In this document: positions 7,940-16,363 of the stretch, one piece after another
How the letters are laid out: every line of letters begins with the position of its first letter
Numbering within the stretch: position 1 is the stretch's first letter
Origin: Pyramidobacter piscolens
Lineage (GTDB): Bacteria > Synergistota > Synergistia > Synergistales > Dethiosulfovibrionaceae
Assembly: GCA_004558205.1 (NCBI GenBank)
Contig: SFDM01000001.1
Span: 1 to 64,000, forward strand
Direction of reading: 5' to 3'
DNA length: 64,000 nucleotides
Position numbers and translations under genes: made by a program
Notes under the pieces: model-generated
Seen by the model: the letters and a program-made list of their open reading frames with translations, nothing else
Told to the model about the DNA's origin: nothing
Database searches by the model: none

Positions 7940-9133
7940 TTAGGCTCCGAAAACAAGTCTCTTCGTGTCGCGGGCGATCACCAACTCTTCGTTGGTGGGG
8001 ATGACCATGACCTTGACGGCCGAATCTTCGGCGCTGATGACGCGCTCTTCGCCGCGGAAGTCGTTCTTGGAAGCGTCGACTTTCACGCCCATGAAGCCCA
8101 GTTTTTCCGTGGCCATCAGGCGAAGGGCGGGGCAGTTCTCGCCCACGCCGGCGGTGAAGACGATGGCGTCCACGCCGCCCATGGCGGCCGCGTAAGCGCC
8201 GATGTACTTGGTGACGCCGTAGGAGAGCATCTTGAAGGCCAGCGTGCACTTTGGATCGCCGTTGTTCATGCCGCTCTCGATGTCGCGGAGGTCGCTGCTG
8301 ATGCCGGAAACGCCCAGAAGACCGCTCTGCTTGTTGAGGATCTTGTCGGTCTCGGCCACGCCGACCTTACCAGCCAGGTAGGTCACGACGCAGGGATCCA
8401 CGTCGCCGCAGCGGGAACCCATCTCGACGCCCGCCACAGGGGTGAAGCCCATGGAGGTGTCCACGGACTTGCCGCCGTCAACGGCGGTGATGGAGCTGCC
8501 GTTGCCCAGGTGGCAGGTGATGATCTTCAGGTCTTCGATAGGACGGCCCAGGATCTCGGCGCAGCGCTGGGACACGAAGAAGTGGCTGGTGCCGTGGAAG
8601 CCGTAGCGGCGCACGCGGTCCTCGTCGTAGTACTTGCCGGGAATGGCGTATCTGAAAGCGTAATCGGGCATGGTCTGGTGGAAAGCGGTGTCGAAAACGC
8701 CGACCTGCGGGACCTTGGGCAGGGCTTCTGTAATGGCGTTGATGCCGATGATGTTGGCGGGGTTATGGAGGGGCGCCAGAGGGATGCACTCTTCAAGGGC
8801 GGCCTTCACGGCGGCGTCAAGTTTGACGGAGCTGGCGAACTTCTCGCCGGCATGGACGACGCGGTGTCCCACGGCGCCAAGCTCGTCAAGGCTCTTAAGC
8901 ACGCCGTACTCGGCGTCGAGCAGCGACTTGAGCACCAGGTCCACGGCCACTTTGTGGTTGGGGATGTCCGTCTCGGTGACGACGGCCTTCATGCCCGTCT
9001 TCGTGTGCTTCAGGCGCGAACCCTCGATGCCGATGCGCTCCACCAGCCCCTTGGCCAGCACGGCCTCGGTGTCCATGTCGAAAAGCTGATACTTGAGAGA
9101 GGAGCTGCCGCAGTTGATTACAAGAATCTTCAT
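7940..9133 (-). CDS. ackA: Acetate kinase
   Basis: Interconverts acetyl-phosphate + ADP and acetate + ATP, the substrate-level phosphorylation step of acetate fermentation. The 397-aa protein has NCGSSSLKYQLFD at the start, the HRVVHAGE segment, HLGNGSSI, and the TAGVGEN nucleotide motif near residue 327, all characteristic of the ASKHA fold kinases. GGAGG precedes the ATG. No phosphotransacetylase gene is adjacent. Confidence 0.96.
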   Translation of the reverse strand: MKILVINCGSSSLKYQLFDMDTEAVLAKGLVERIGIEGSRLKHTKTGMKAVVTETDIPNHKVAVDLVLKSLLDAEYGVLKSLDELGAVGHRVVHAGEKFASSVKLDAAVKAALEECIPLAPLHNPANIIGINAITEALPKVPQVGVFDTAFHQTMPDYAFRYAIPGKYYDEDRVRRYGFHGTSHFFVSQRCAEILGRPIEDLKIITCHLGNGSSITAVDGGKSVDTSMGFTPVAGVEMGSRCGDVDPCVVTYLAGKVGVAETDKILNKQSGLLGVSGISSDLRDIESGMNNGDPKCTLAFKMLSYGVTKYIGAYAAAMGGVDAIVFTAGVGENCPALRLMATEKLGFMGVKVDASKNDFRGEERVISAEDSAVKVMVIPTNEELVIARDTKRLVFGA

Positions 9134-9268
9134 AACTGAAAAACCTCCTTGACGTATTTGTCACTCTGTCGTATATCATAAAACTGTAAATAAAGCCATC
9201 CCCCAATCCGCGTCCTTGCGCCGCGGATCCGCCAACTATTCCGTCAACGATGAGGAGAGAGTGCCGCT

Positions 9269-10489
9269 GTGGAAAAAATCGTCGGCGTCGTCGCCGAATA
9301 CAACCCCTTTCACCGGGGTCACCGCTACCAGATTCAGGAGATCCGCGCCCGCTGCAAAGACGCGGGGATTGTGGTCGCCCTGTCCTCCAGCTTTTTGCAG
9401 AGAGGCGTCCCCGCCCTGCTGGATAAATGGATTCGCGCGGAAATGGCCGTGCTGTGCGGCGCCGACCTGGTGCTGGAACTGCCGGTGCCCTTCTGCTGCA
9501 ACAACGCCGGCGTGTTCGCCGGCGGCGCTGTCAAGCTGCTGAAGGCAACCGGCGTGGTCGGCGCGCTGTCCTTCGGCATGGAGGACCGGACGGACCTGCT
9601 CGGCACAATCCCTGCTATTTTAGTTCAGGAACCGCCAGCTTTCAAGACCATATTGCAGGAATTTCTTGAAAAAGGTCATTCTTATGCGGAAGCGCGCGCG
9701 CAGGCGGCCGAAGCCTGCTGCCCCGGCGCGGCCGAACTGCTGGGCAAGCCCAACAACACGCTGGCCTTCGCCTACGCGGAGGCGGCGCTCAGGGAGAAGG
9801 CGGGATTGGAGATGCTTCCGCTGCAGCGGGTCGGCGCGGGGTATCACGACCGCTCTTCTTCGCCGGTCATGAGCGCCGCGGGAATCCGCGAAGCCCTGGC
9901 CTCGGGGCGCGAAGACGCCGCTTTCGCCGCCATGCCGGAAGCGTCGGCCCGCCTGCTGCGCGGCGCGATGGAACGGGGACGCTGCCGCCTGGACGACAAA
10001 CCGCTCTGGACGGCGCTGCGGCTGCTGCTGACCCGCTGCGACGCCCAGGAGCTGGCGCGTTACGCCGAGATCAGCGAGGGCATTGAAAACCGTTTTCTCA
10101 GCCAGTACGGCTCCTGCGAAAGCTTCGGGGAACTTGCGGCGAAGGTGGCGACCCGGCGCTACCCTCTGACGAGGGTCCAGCGCCAGCTGACCTATCTGCT
10201 CCTCCATATCACGAAGGAGGACAACCGGACTTTCCAAGCCCGGGGCCCCGCCTATATCCGCCCTCTGGCCATGAACGAACGGGGCCGCGAAATCCTGCGG
10301 CTCATGAGAAAGAGAAGCGCCCTGCCCGTGGTCACCAAACCTTCGGCGCTGAAGGGGAATTTCTACGCCCAGAAGATCATGGACCTGGAGTTCAGGGCCG
10401 CGGCGATCTGGGAGAGCTTTCTGCCCTGCCCCGACTGGCGGCATGAGGTCCTGGCCGCGCCCGCCCTCGTGGAAGGGGAACTTGAATAA
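9269..10489 (+). CDS. tmcAL: tRNA(Met) cytidine acetate ligase
   Basis: Member of the TmcAL (YlbM) family, which uses ATP and acetate to make N4-acetylcytidine at the wobble position of elongator tRNA(Met). The 406-aa protein shows the nucleotidyltransferase motif EYNPFHRGHRYQI near residue 10 and the conserved SSSFLQRGVPALLDKW segment. The start is GTG at 9269 with GAGGAGA upstream. It diverges from ackA, whose product uses the same acetate pool. Confidence 0.92.
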   Translation: MEKIVGVVAEYNPFHRGHRYQIQEIRARCKDAGIVVALSSSFLQRGVPALLDKWIRAEMAVLCGADLVLELPVPFCCNNAGVFAGGAVKLLKATGVVGALSFGMEDRTDLLGTIPAILVQEPPAFKTILQEFLEKGHSYAEARAQAAEACCPGAAELLGKPNNTLAFAYAEAALREKAGLEMLPLQRVGAGYHDRSSSPVMSAAGIREALASGREDAAFAAMPEASARLLRGAMERGRCRLDDKPLWTALRLLLTRCDAQELARYAEISEGIENRFLSQYGSCESFGELAAKVATRRYPLTRVQRQLTYLLLHITKEDNRTFQARGPAYIRPLAMNERGREILRLMRKRSALPVVTKPSALKGNFYAQKIMDLEFRAAAIWESFLPCPDWRHEVLAAPALVEGELE

Positions 10490-10507
10490 AGCGCGGAGAC
10501 GCGCTTT
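10488..10507. terminator. Hairpin shared by convergent tmcAL and coaD
   Basis: Perfect 8-bp stem aaagcgcg/cgcgcttt with a GAGA loop occupies the 16-base gap between the two stop codons and overlaps both. It could end both transcripts, although neither side has a long T run. Confidence 0.5.
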
Positions 10508-11003
10508 ACCGCGGCAGCTCCCGCCGGAACTTGGCCAAGAGGCGCTCGTAGACGAAGGACGGGACGAGCTCGCGCACCTCGCCGCCCAGACGGAACACGT
10601 CCTTGATCGTGTGGCTCGAAATGTAGGAAAATTTTGCGTCAGTGACGATGAACAGAGTTTCCATCTCCGGGGCGAGCTGGCGGTTCATCAGCGCCATCTG
10701 GAACTCGTACTCGAAATCCGACAGGGCCCGAAGGCCGCGGATCACGATGCTGCTTTTCCTCTGGCGCAGAAAGTCCACCAGCAGCCCTTCGAAGGAGTTC
10801 ACCTTCACGTTGGGCAGGTGTTTCAGCGCCGCCTGCGCCATTTCGACCCGCTCTTCAAGCGAAAAGGCCGATTTCTTGTCGGAGTTGATCAAAATCGAGA
10901 CTTCCAGTTCGTCAAAGAGGGCGGCCGCCCTCTCGGCGATGAACACGTGGCCGTTGGTGATGGGGTCGAAGGAACCGGGGTAGATTGCCTTATGCCTGTA
11001 CAT
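10506..11003 (-). CDS. coaD: Phosphopantetheine adenylyltransferase
   Basis: Penultimate enzyme of coenzyme A synthesis: phosphopantetheine + ATP to dephospho-CoA. The 165-aa protein has the YPGSFDPITNGH nucleotide-binding motif and the ISSHTIKDV C-terminal motif that replaces the usual ISS(T/S)xxR. It overlaps the 3' end of rsmD by 14 bases, the common rsmD-coaD order. Confidence 0.95.
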   Translation of the reverse strand: MYRHKAIYPGSFDPITNGHVFIAERAAALFDELEVSILINSDKKSAFSLEERVEMAQAALKHLPNVKVNSFEGLLVDFLRQRKSSIVIRGLRALSDFEYEFQMALMNRQLAPEMETLFIVTDAKFSYISSHTIKDVFRLGGEVRELVPSFVYERLLAKFRRELPR

Positions 11004-11496
11004 GAAGGTCCTCCTTCAGTCTGAGAAAATCCAGAACGGAAATGCCGTAGCGCCGTTCGTCGGAGAGTTCCCAAGGCGAGCTTTCAAGCGCGAGGGGCTC
11101 TCTTTCCGCGCGTTCCAAAATGACCACGCCTCCGTCTTTGAGCAGCTTCGAGTGGGCGCCCAGCAGGGCCGGCAGCGTCTCCATCCACTTCATCTCGTAG
11201 GGAGGGTCGGCGAAGATCACGTCGAAGGCCATGCCTTTCTTCTCCAGCCAGCTCAGGGCGCGCCGCACGTCCATGCAGAGCTGAAGATGGTCCCGCTCGC
11301 CCAGGTCTTTTCGGATCGCCAGACAGCGTTCGCGGACCAGCTCGACCGTCACGACCGAAGCGCCTCTCGAGCGCGCTTCCTTCGCCACGCGGCCCGTGCC
11401 GGAGAACAGGTCCAGAAAAGCCGTTCCCTGCAAGGGGCCCAGGATGCTGAACAGGGCTCCCAGGGTCTTTCCGGTGGTAGGGCGAACTTCCTTCAC
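10990..11496 (-). CDS. rsmD: 16S rRNA (guanine(966)-N2)-methyltransferase
   Basis: SAM-dependent RNA methyltransferase. The 168-aa protein has the SAM site FLDLFSGTGRVAKEA near residue 30 and the catalytic FADPPYEMKW motif near residue 115. It lies between trmB (4-base overlap) and coaD (14-base overlap), so all three are probably one transcript. Confidence 0.92.
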   Translation of the reverse strand: MKEVRPTTGKTLGALFSILGPLQGTAFLDLFSGTGRVAKEARSRGASVVTVELVRERCLAIRKDLGERDHLQLCMDVRRALSWLEKKGMAFDVIFADPPYEMKWMETLPALLGAHSKLLKDGGVVILERAEREPLALESSPWELSDERRYGISVLDFLRLKEDLHVQA

Positions 11497-12437
11497 CGTC
11501 CCTGAATCCTCCGGGCCAGATCTTCAATAGCGGCACGCACCGAAGGCGTCAGAAAGGGGACGTGAACGCCGTCGAGCTTGACCAGCGTGCATTCGGGCTT
11601 GACGACCACCTTGACGTAAAATTTCTGTTCATAGCCCGCGTCGGTGCAGATCGTCTCCTCCAGAAGGGTCCCGTCGGCCGCGCTGAAAGCGCCCCTGAAG
11701 GCCCAATGCCCCTCTTCGCCGTGTTTTCCGCGGCAGGTTCCCGTTCCATCCGACGCCGCTCTCTCGAGGGTCTCGCGGTCTACCGCGACGGCCGGCGCAA
11801 TTCTGACGTGCATATCCGCCTCGCTCCCTTCTACCATTCTGTCCACGCTCCAGGGCGCGGTCTTCTCTATGTAAAGATGGTGGATATCCTTCCCCATCTC
11901 AAGCCAGCGGCTCTCGTACTTCGTCGTGATCTCCCGGCGGAAGTTCAGCTTCCGGTCGGCCATGCGCAGGGCCTGATGGTTCCCCAGGATCTGTTCCGCC
12001 TCGTCGGCGTACCAGCCCTCGTCGGTGGCCAGCTCAAAGACGCCGCCCAGCTTCAGCACCGACGCGATGGTACCGGAAAACCCTTCAGAAGTCACGCGGC
12101 GCCGGGCATGGCGTTCCTTCGGCCAGGGGCAGGGGAAGCTCATGTAAATCCGGTCGACGGACTCGTCGGGAAAGCACTCGCGGATCAAAAAGCGGGCGTC
12201 GCCGCAGAGCAGCCTGACGTTGGTCAGCCCCAGCCGCTCGATTCGCGACAGGGCTTTCTCTATACAGACGTAGGAAACTTCCATGCCGTAAATCAGCGCG
12301 TCGGGCCGTTTCTGGGCCAGATGGACCAGAAAGTCGCCGTTGCCAAAGCCTATTTCAATAATACGCGGCGCCTTTTCAGCCTCCAGGGGCAGAACGCATT
12401 CCGGCGTCGGTTTCAGGAGCACTTCTCCTCGATTCAC
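11493..12437 (-). CDS. trmB: tRNA (guanine-N7-)-methyltransferase
   Basis: Forms m7G46 in tRNA using SAM. The SAM motif is IIEIGFGNGDFLVHLA, about residue 25 from the start chosen here. I chose GTG at 12437 because GGAGG stands 8 bases upstream; the open frame continues 64 codons further only by reading through intergenic repeat A. The protein is then about 314 aa. After the methyltransferase domain there is an extra C-terminal part of roughly 100 aa (from about residue 205), as in longer TrmB proteins of some deep-branching bacteria; its role is not evident. Confidence 0.88.
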   Translation of the reverse strand: MNRGEVLLKPTPECVLPLEAEKAPRIIEIGFGNGDFLVHLAQKRPDALIYGMEVSYVCIEKALSRIERLGLTNVRLLCGDARFLIRECFPDESVDRIYMSFPCPWPKERHARRRVTSEGFSGTIASVLKLGGVFELATDEGWYADEAEQILGNHQALRMADRKLNFRREITTKYESRWLEMGKDIHHLYIEKTAPWSVDRMVEGSEADMHVRIAPAVAVDRETLERAASDGTGTCRGKHGEEGHWAFRGAFSAADGTLLEETICTDAGYEQKFYVKVVVKPECTLVKLDGVHVPFLTPSVRAAIEDLARRIQGR

Positions 12438-12539
12438 ATCACATACCTCCAGCAGCAGAGTCCGGGTTAAAAGATTGAAACGCAGCAGATTCAGGTCAAA
12501 AAAATTGAAACGCAAAGGAAAAGCGGGGTCTGATATCAA

Positions 12540-12960
12540 TTCGCATTCAACGTACTTCATGCCGGGCCGAAGATCAAGGTCAAAGGATTTCAACGCAAAG
12601 GCTGAACAGAAAGGGCGCAAAGGGCGCAAAGGAAAAACAAGACTTAAGTTATTAACTAAAAAAAGAATTAGCGTGATGGTGATTTATAGATTTTGATTAA
12701 TTTTACGGTTCTAAAAGCCTTTCAACGAAAGCCTTTCAACGTTTTCCTTTGCGCTCTTGCGTTGAAATCTTTTGACGCGGCTCTTCGATTCAATATTAAG
12801 CATGCCAATAGAGAATTAATATGAATCAAAACCCAATCCTGCGCCATAATAAAACGTCAGGCCAATTCAATCCGAGCCTCTAAAAGCCTTTCATTTTTCA
12901 TTTGCGTTTCGATCTTTTGCGCCTTTCGCGCTGAAATCTTTCGCCCCTGCGCAGCCCAAC
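12540..12960. repeat. Full-length copy of repeat family A, plus a degenerate half copy
   Basis: This gene-free stretch holds an imperfect palindrome of about 290 bases (12540-12830). The left arm (caaaggatttcaacgcaaagg) and the right arm (cctttgcgctcttgcgttga) are near complements, with outer ends cattcaacgtactt / gccaatagagaattaat. The core around 12640-12715 (attaactaaaaaaagaatta, then gtgatttatagattttgatt) recurs at 22720-22790 and 27275-27350. A second degenerate segment follows at 12870-12960. Confidence 0.75.
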
Positions 12961-13031
12961 GACAATGATTGGGGCAGTTTGATCGCGAAACATTCGATTT
13001 TATGGCGGCACACAACTTTTTCTATTATACC

Positions 13032-13071
13032 AAAAAAAGCGGAGGCGAAATCAATCGCCGCCGCTTTTTAT
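13032..13071 (-). terminator. Terminator after alr
   Basis: Stem aaaaagcgg...gcgattgatttcgcctccgc type hairpin with A and T runs on the two sides, directly after the leftward alr stop at 13087. Confidence 0.8.
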
Positions 13072-13086
13072 TCTTCGCTTAACGAA

Positions 13087-14214
13087 TCAGTCTTTCATGT
13101 AGACTCGGGGCACTCGGGCCGTGAACAGGCAGGGAACGGCGGTGGTGATGGTTCCGGCGGCGTCGGCAAACTCCTGGACGCCGATGGTTTCCGTTCCCTG
13201 GGAGCCGATGAAGACGGCTTCGTCGCCCACTTGGACGTTGTCCACATGGGCGATGTTGATCATGCACTGATCCATGCACACTCTGCCGACGATGGGGCAG
13301 CGGACGCCGTGAAGCAGCACCGTGCCTTTGTTGGACAGCGTGCGGGGCAGCCCGTCGGCGTAACCGATGGGAAGCACGGCCGTGCGGTCGCCCGCTTTGG
13401 CGCGGTAGGTGCGGCCATAGCTGATGGGCCAGCCTTCGGGAATGTCGTCGCGGATCAGGGAGATACCGGTCTTGAGGGCGAAGGGCAGCTCCACTTCCAC
13501 GGCTTTGCCGCACTCGGGCGAGGGGATCATGCCGTGAATCAGCGTGCCGGGGCGCACGTAATCAAGATAAAGTTCCTTGTCGCCGATCAGAACGCCCGCC
13601 GAGTTGCAGCAGTGGGCGATCACGGGAATGCCCTCGGCCTTGACGGCGGCCACGGCGCTCCTGAACCGCTTGAACTGCTCGTAGGTCCAGGTCAGGTCGG
13701 CTTCGTCGGCCACCGAAAAGTGGGTGAACATGCCTTCCACAACGATGCCCGGCAGCGCGGCGGCCTTTTTCGCGAAGGCCGCCGCGTTCTCCGCCATGAC
13801 GCCGATACGGCCCATGCCCGTGTCGACGGCCATATGAATCGGGGCGCGCTTGCCCATTTTCACGGCCGCGTCGGAAATCATCTTCGCAAACTCAAGGTCG
13901 GAGACGGCGGGACGGACTTCCTGCCGGGCGCAGAACTCGGCCGTTTCCCGGGTGCGCGGCGCGGCGCCCACGATCAGGATGGGATCCATGATGCCGCCTT
14001 CGCGAAGGACCTGGGCTTCGTCGGGGGTCGCCACGCCGAAGAAATCGGCGCCCTCGTCCTTAAAGGTCCAGGATACCTGAACCGCTCCAAGTCCATAGCC
14101 GTCGGCCTTCACGATCGGCAGAATTTTCGCGCCGCCGATAACCTCTTTAATAGCGCGGTAGTTGCGCCGGTATGCTCCAAGATACACTTCTATTCTGGTG
14201 GGACGCATCGTCAT
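13087..14214 (-). CDS. alr: Alanine racemase
   Basis: PLP enzyme that makes D-alanine for peptidoglycan. The PLP lysine is Lys36 in the PIVKADGYGLGAV motif, and the second catalytic residue is the Tyr in ISYGRTYRA near residue 255. It is about 375 aa, the normal size. ATG at 14214 has AAGGAGG 8 bases upstream; the 16 codons before it are not needed. It is transcribed alone, with its own promoter and terminator. Confidence 0.94.
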   Translation of the reverse strand: MTMRPTRIEVYLGAYRRNYRAIKEVIGGAKILPIVKADGYGLGAVQVSWTFKDEGADFFGVATPDEAQVLREGGIMDPILIVGAAPRTRETAEFCARQEVRPAVSDLEFAKMISDAAVKMGKRAPIHMAVDTGMGRIGVMAENAAAFAKKAAALPGIVVEGMFTHFSVADEADLTWTYEQFKRFRSAVAAVKAEGIPVIAHCCNSAGVLIGDKELYLDYVRPGTLIHGMIPSPECGKAVEVELPFALKTGISLIRDDIPEGWPISYGRTYRAKAGDRTAVLPIGYADGLPRTLSNKGTVLLHGVRCPIVGRVCMDQCMINIAHVDNVQVGDEAVFIGSQGTETIGVQEFADAAGTITTAVPCLFTARVPRVYMKD

Positions 14215-14276
14215 TGCCAGGACCTCCTTGGAATATGTTCCTATCGTCTTTTGAAAAACCATGAACCACTCTTAAG

Positions 14277-14305
14277 AGATTAGCACTTACGATTCGATTA
14301 GGCAA
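14277..14305 (-). promoter_or_regulatory. Promoter of alr
   Basis: Read leftward: -35 TTGCCT (14300-14305), 17-base spacer, -10 TAATCT (14277-14282), followed by about 60 bases of leader to the ATG. Confidence 0.5.
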
Positions 14306-14381
14306 GTAAAATTATAAAAAAGAATGCAAAAAACGCACCAAAAAAACGGCTCTCCAGATCTCTTCACGACTCCGCGTCCTT

Positions 14382-15209
14382 CTACGGCCTGGGCACGACG
14401 CTTTCTGCCGCGGCGGCCAGGGCGTCCATGAGCTCATGGTTTTCGTAGTCCTCCAGCTTTCCAGCGTCGCCCAGCTCGGCCAGCGCGCTGTCCACGGGAA
14501 CGCGGGCCAGCGTCTTGACGCCGAAGGCGCTCTCGATCTCGGCGCGGTGGGAAGAGCCGAAAAGCTCCCATTTGTCGCCGCAGTGAGGACAGACCGCGTA
14601 GGACATGTTCTCGATCAGGCCCACCATGGGCACGCTGAGCATCTCGCTCAGACGGATCTGTTTCTGCACGATCATGGACGACAGGCCCTGAGGGGTGGTC
14701 ACCGCCAGCACGCCGTCGACGGCGACGAGCTGCATCACCGTCAGGGGGGCGTCGGCCGTTCCGGGCGGAAGGTCGATGATCGCGAAATCCAGGCCGTTCC
14801 AGTCGCCCTCCTCCCAAAACTGTTTGATCACGCCGCCGATCAGAGGGCCGCGCCACACCACGGGCGCGCTGTCGTCGTCGAGCATCAGGTTGACCGACAG
14901 GACTTTGATGCCCTTGGCCGTGGCGGGCGGCTCAATCTTCTTGTTCGCGCCGATCCAGGGCGTGGCCTTGACGCCGAGCAGCCTGGGAATGGAGGGCCCC
15001 GTCACGTCGGCGTCGAGAACGCCCACTTTGTACCCCGCGCGGTTCAGCGCGACGGCCAGAAGGGCCGACACGGTGCTCTTGCCCACGCCGCCCTTGCCGC
15101 TTCCGACGGCGATAATCCGCCCCACGCCCTGCCGCGTGGCGGCGGGCTTCTGCGAACAGCTTCCAGCCGAGGCGCAGCCGTCGCACTGACCATTACATGC
15201 TTCACTCAT
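14382..15209 (-). CDS. Mrp/NBP35-family iron-sulfur cluster carrier ATPase
   Basis: Cytoplasmic P-loop ATPase that carries Fe-S clusters to target proteins. The 275-aa protein has a deviant Walker A GSGKGGVGKST near residue 37, VLDADVTGPSIPRLLG after it, and the CPHCG pair near residue 210 that in Mrp proteins bridges a shared cluster. An N-terminal Cys-rich stretch (C-x3-C-x2-C...C within the first 20 residues) resembles the NBP35 group. It is an Mrp protein and not a ParA, despite the parS-like site beside its start. Confidence 0.9.
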   Translation of the reverse strand: MSEACNGQCDGCASAGSCSQKPAATRQGVGRIIAVGSGKGGVGKSTVSALLAVALNRAGYKVGVLDADVTGPSIPRLLGVKATPWIGANKKIEPPATAKGIKVLSVNLMLDDDSAPVVWRGPLIGGVIKQFWEEGDWNGLDFAIIDLPPGTADAPLTVMQLVAVDGVLAVTTPQGLSSMIVQKQIRLSEMLSVPMVGLIENMSYAVCPHCGDKWELFGSSHRAEIESAFGVKTLARVPVDSALAELGDAGKLEDYENHELMDALAAAAESVVPRP

Positions 15210-15229
15210 TCAAATAGCCTCCTGATCAA

Positions 15230-15245
15230 TGTTCCACGCGGAACA
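15230..15245. promoter_or_regulatory. parS-like site 1 (one mismatch)
   Basis: tgttccacgcggaaca differs at one base from the perfect 16-base palindrome seen at three other places here. The perfect form matches the widely conserved bacterial parS consensus bound by ParB. It lies 20 bases upstream of the Mrp-type gene. Confidence 0.65.
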
Positions 15246-15264
15246 TCGTAAAATGCCCTGTATG

Positions 15265-15510
15265 GGACTGAAGGTCAAGGTCAAAATATTTTAACGCCGA
15301 GGCCGCAAAGGAACGCAGCGGAAGGCGAAAACAGGAAAAAACAGAAAACCGCGGTTCCATATTTGACCAGCTTTTTTCTCCGCGTCCCTCGTTAAAAGCT
15401 CCAGACCTGAAAAATTTTCAAGCGCGAAAATGTTCCACGTGGAACATTTCGTTTTCCTTCGCGTTCCTTCGCGGCCTCGGCGCTCCAATCTTTTGCCCCT
15501 GGCCTTCGGA
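15265..15510. repeat. Diverged copy of repeat family A around a parS-like site
   Basis: Left arm near 15280-15330 (aaaatattttaacgccgagg, cgcaaaggaacgcag) and right arm near 15449-15500 (ttccttcgcgttccttcgcg, gcctcggcgctccaatcttt) form an imperfect palindrome like other family A copies. The perfect parS-like site at 15431-15446 sits inside the right half. No gene is seen in this 316-base gap. Confidence 0.65.
15431..15446. promoter_or_regulatory. parS-like site 2 (perfect palindrome)
   Basis: tgttccacgtggaaca, a perfect 16-base palindrome matching the parS form used by ParB/Spo0J chromosome partition systems. Confidence 0.75.
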
Positions 15511-15525
15511 GCGACAAAACTGGGT

Positions 15526-16353
15526 TTACCCCACTACCAGCTCGCCCGCCGGCGTGACCAGCGGCGGTTGGACCAGGGTTACCCTGGGGCGCACGCCGTT
15601 TTCGCGCAGCAGGTTGGACAGCACGCGGGCCGACAGGATGCCCAGCTCGCGGGCGGGATAGCGCAGGCAGTAAGCGCCCGTCCACCGCGCGAGCCGGCTA
15701 TCGGCGCAGACCAGGTCGGGGTGCTCTCCCTCGGGCAGGGTCCGAAGGCCGTCCCAGATGACGAAAGGCGCGCCCTCGCCCTGCGGCGAATCAAGCTCCG
15801 CCAGGAAATCCATAGCCGCGTCGGGCCCCCGGCGGTACAGCACGGGACGGGACGCCGCCAGCAACCTGACTCTGGACAGGGCCCGGGCCGTCTCCAGCGC
15901 CACGCGGAAAGCGCCTTCACGCGGCGCTCCGCCGACGCAGATCAGGGGGACGTTCAGCTCCGCGCCGCAGGAGGGGCCGCCAAGCCAGATCAGCCCATCC
16001 ACCTTTCGCCCCTCGAGGCGCTGCACGGCGTTTTGGACCGACGTGGCCCTGCCGTCGGCTTCCAGGAGCAGAAGCTCCATCTTGCAGCGCGACAGCACGC
16101 CGCCGACGCCGCTCAGGAACTCTCCCAAAAAGGGCGTTTCCATGCGCTCGATCACCGCGCCGATCATGCCCGTCCTGCGGCTCGAGAGGCCGCTGGCCAC
16201 CACGTTCAACTGGTAGCCCAGTTTTTTCGCCGTGTCCCAGATCTTCTGGCGGGTTTCGGGCGAAATCCGCGAATCGCCCTTCAGGGCGCGGCTCACCGTG
16301 CCCTTGTTGACGCCCACCGCCTCCGCCACTTCCGCCATTGTCACGCGGGTCAT
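15526..16353 (-). CDS. LacI-family transcriptional regulator (short)
   Basis: DNA-binding regulator. The N-terminal LacI helix-turn-helix is clear: TMAEVAEAVGVNKGTVSRAL followed by a hinge region. A periplasmic-binding-protein-like domain follows, but the whole protein is only about 275 aa against the usual 330-340, and the ligand domain appears shortened. I chose ATG at 16353 because it begins MTRVTMAEVAEAVG; it stands 10 bases after the stop of the kinase gene upstream, so the two are probably co-transcribed. The ligand cannot be told. Confidence 0.85.
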   Translation of the reverse strand: MTRVTMAEVAEAVGVNKGTVSRALKGDSRISPETRQKIWDTAKKLGYQLNVVASGLSSRRTGMIGAVIERMETPFLGEFLSGVGGVLSRCKMELLLLEADGRATSVQNAVQRLEGRKVDGLIWLGGPSCGAELNVPLICVGGAPREGAFRVALETARALSRVRLLAASRPVLYRRGPDAAMDFLAELDSPQGEGAPFVIWDGLRTLPEGEHPDLVCADSRLARWTGAYCLRYPARELGILSARVLSNLLRENGVRPRVTLVQPPLVTPAGELVVG

Positions 16354-16363
16354 GGTTCCACCA

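Noticed and set aside
12438..12629. N-terminal extension of TrmB
   Set aside because: It translates intergenic repeat A; a GTG with GGAGG at 12437 is the better start.
14382..15209. ParA-type partition ATPase beside the parS-like sites
   Set aside because: The CPHCG motif and N-terminal cysteines identify an Mrp/NBP35 iron-sulfur carrier.
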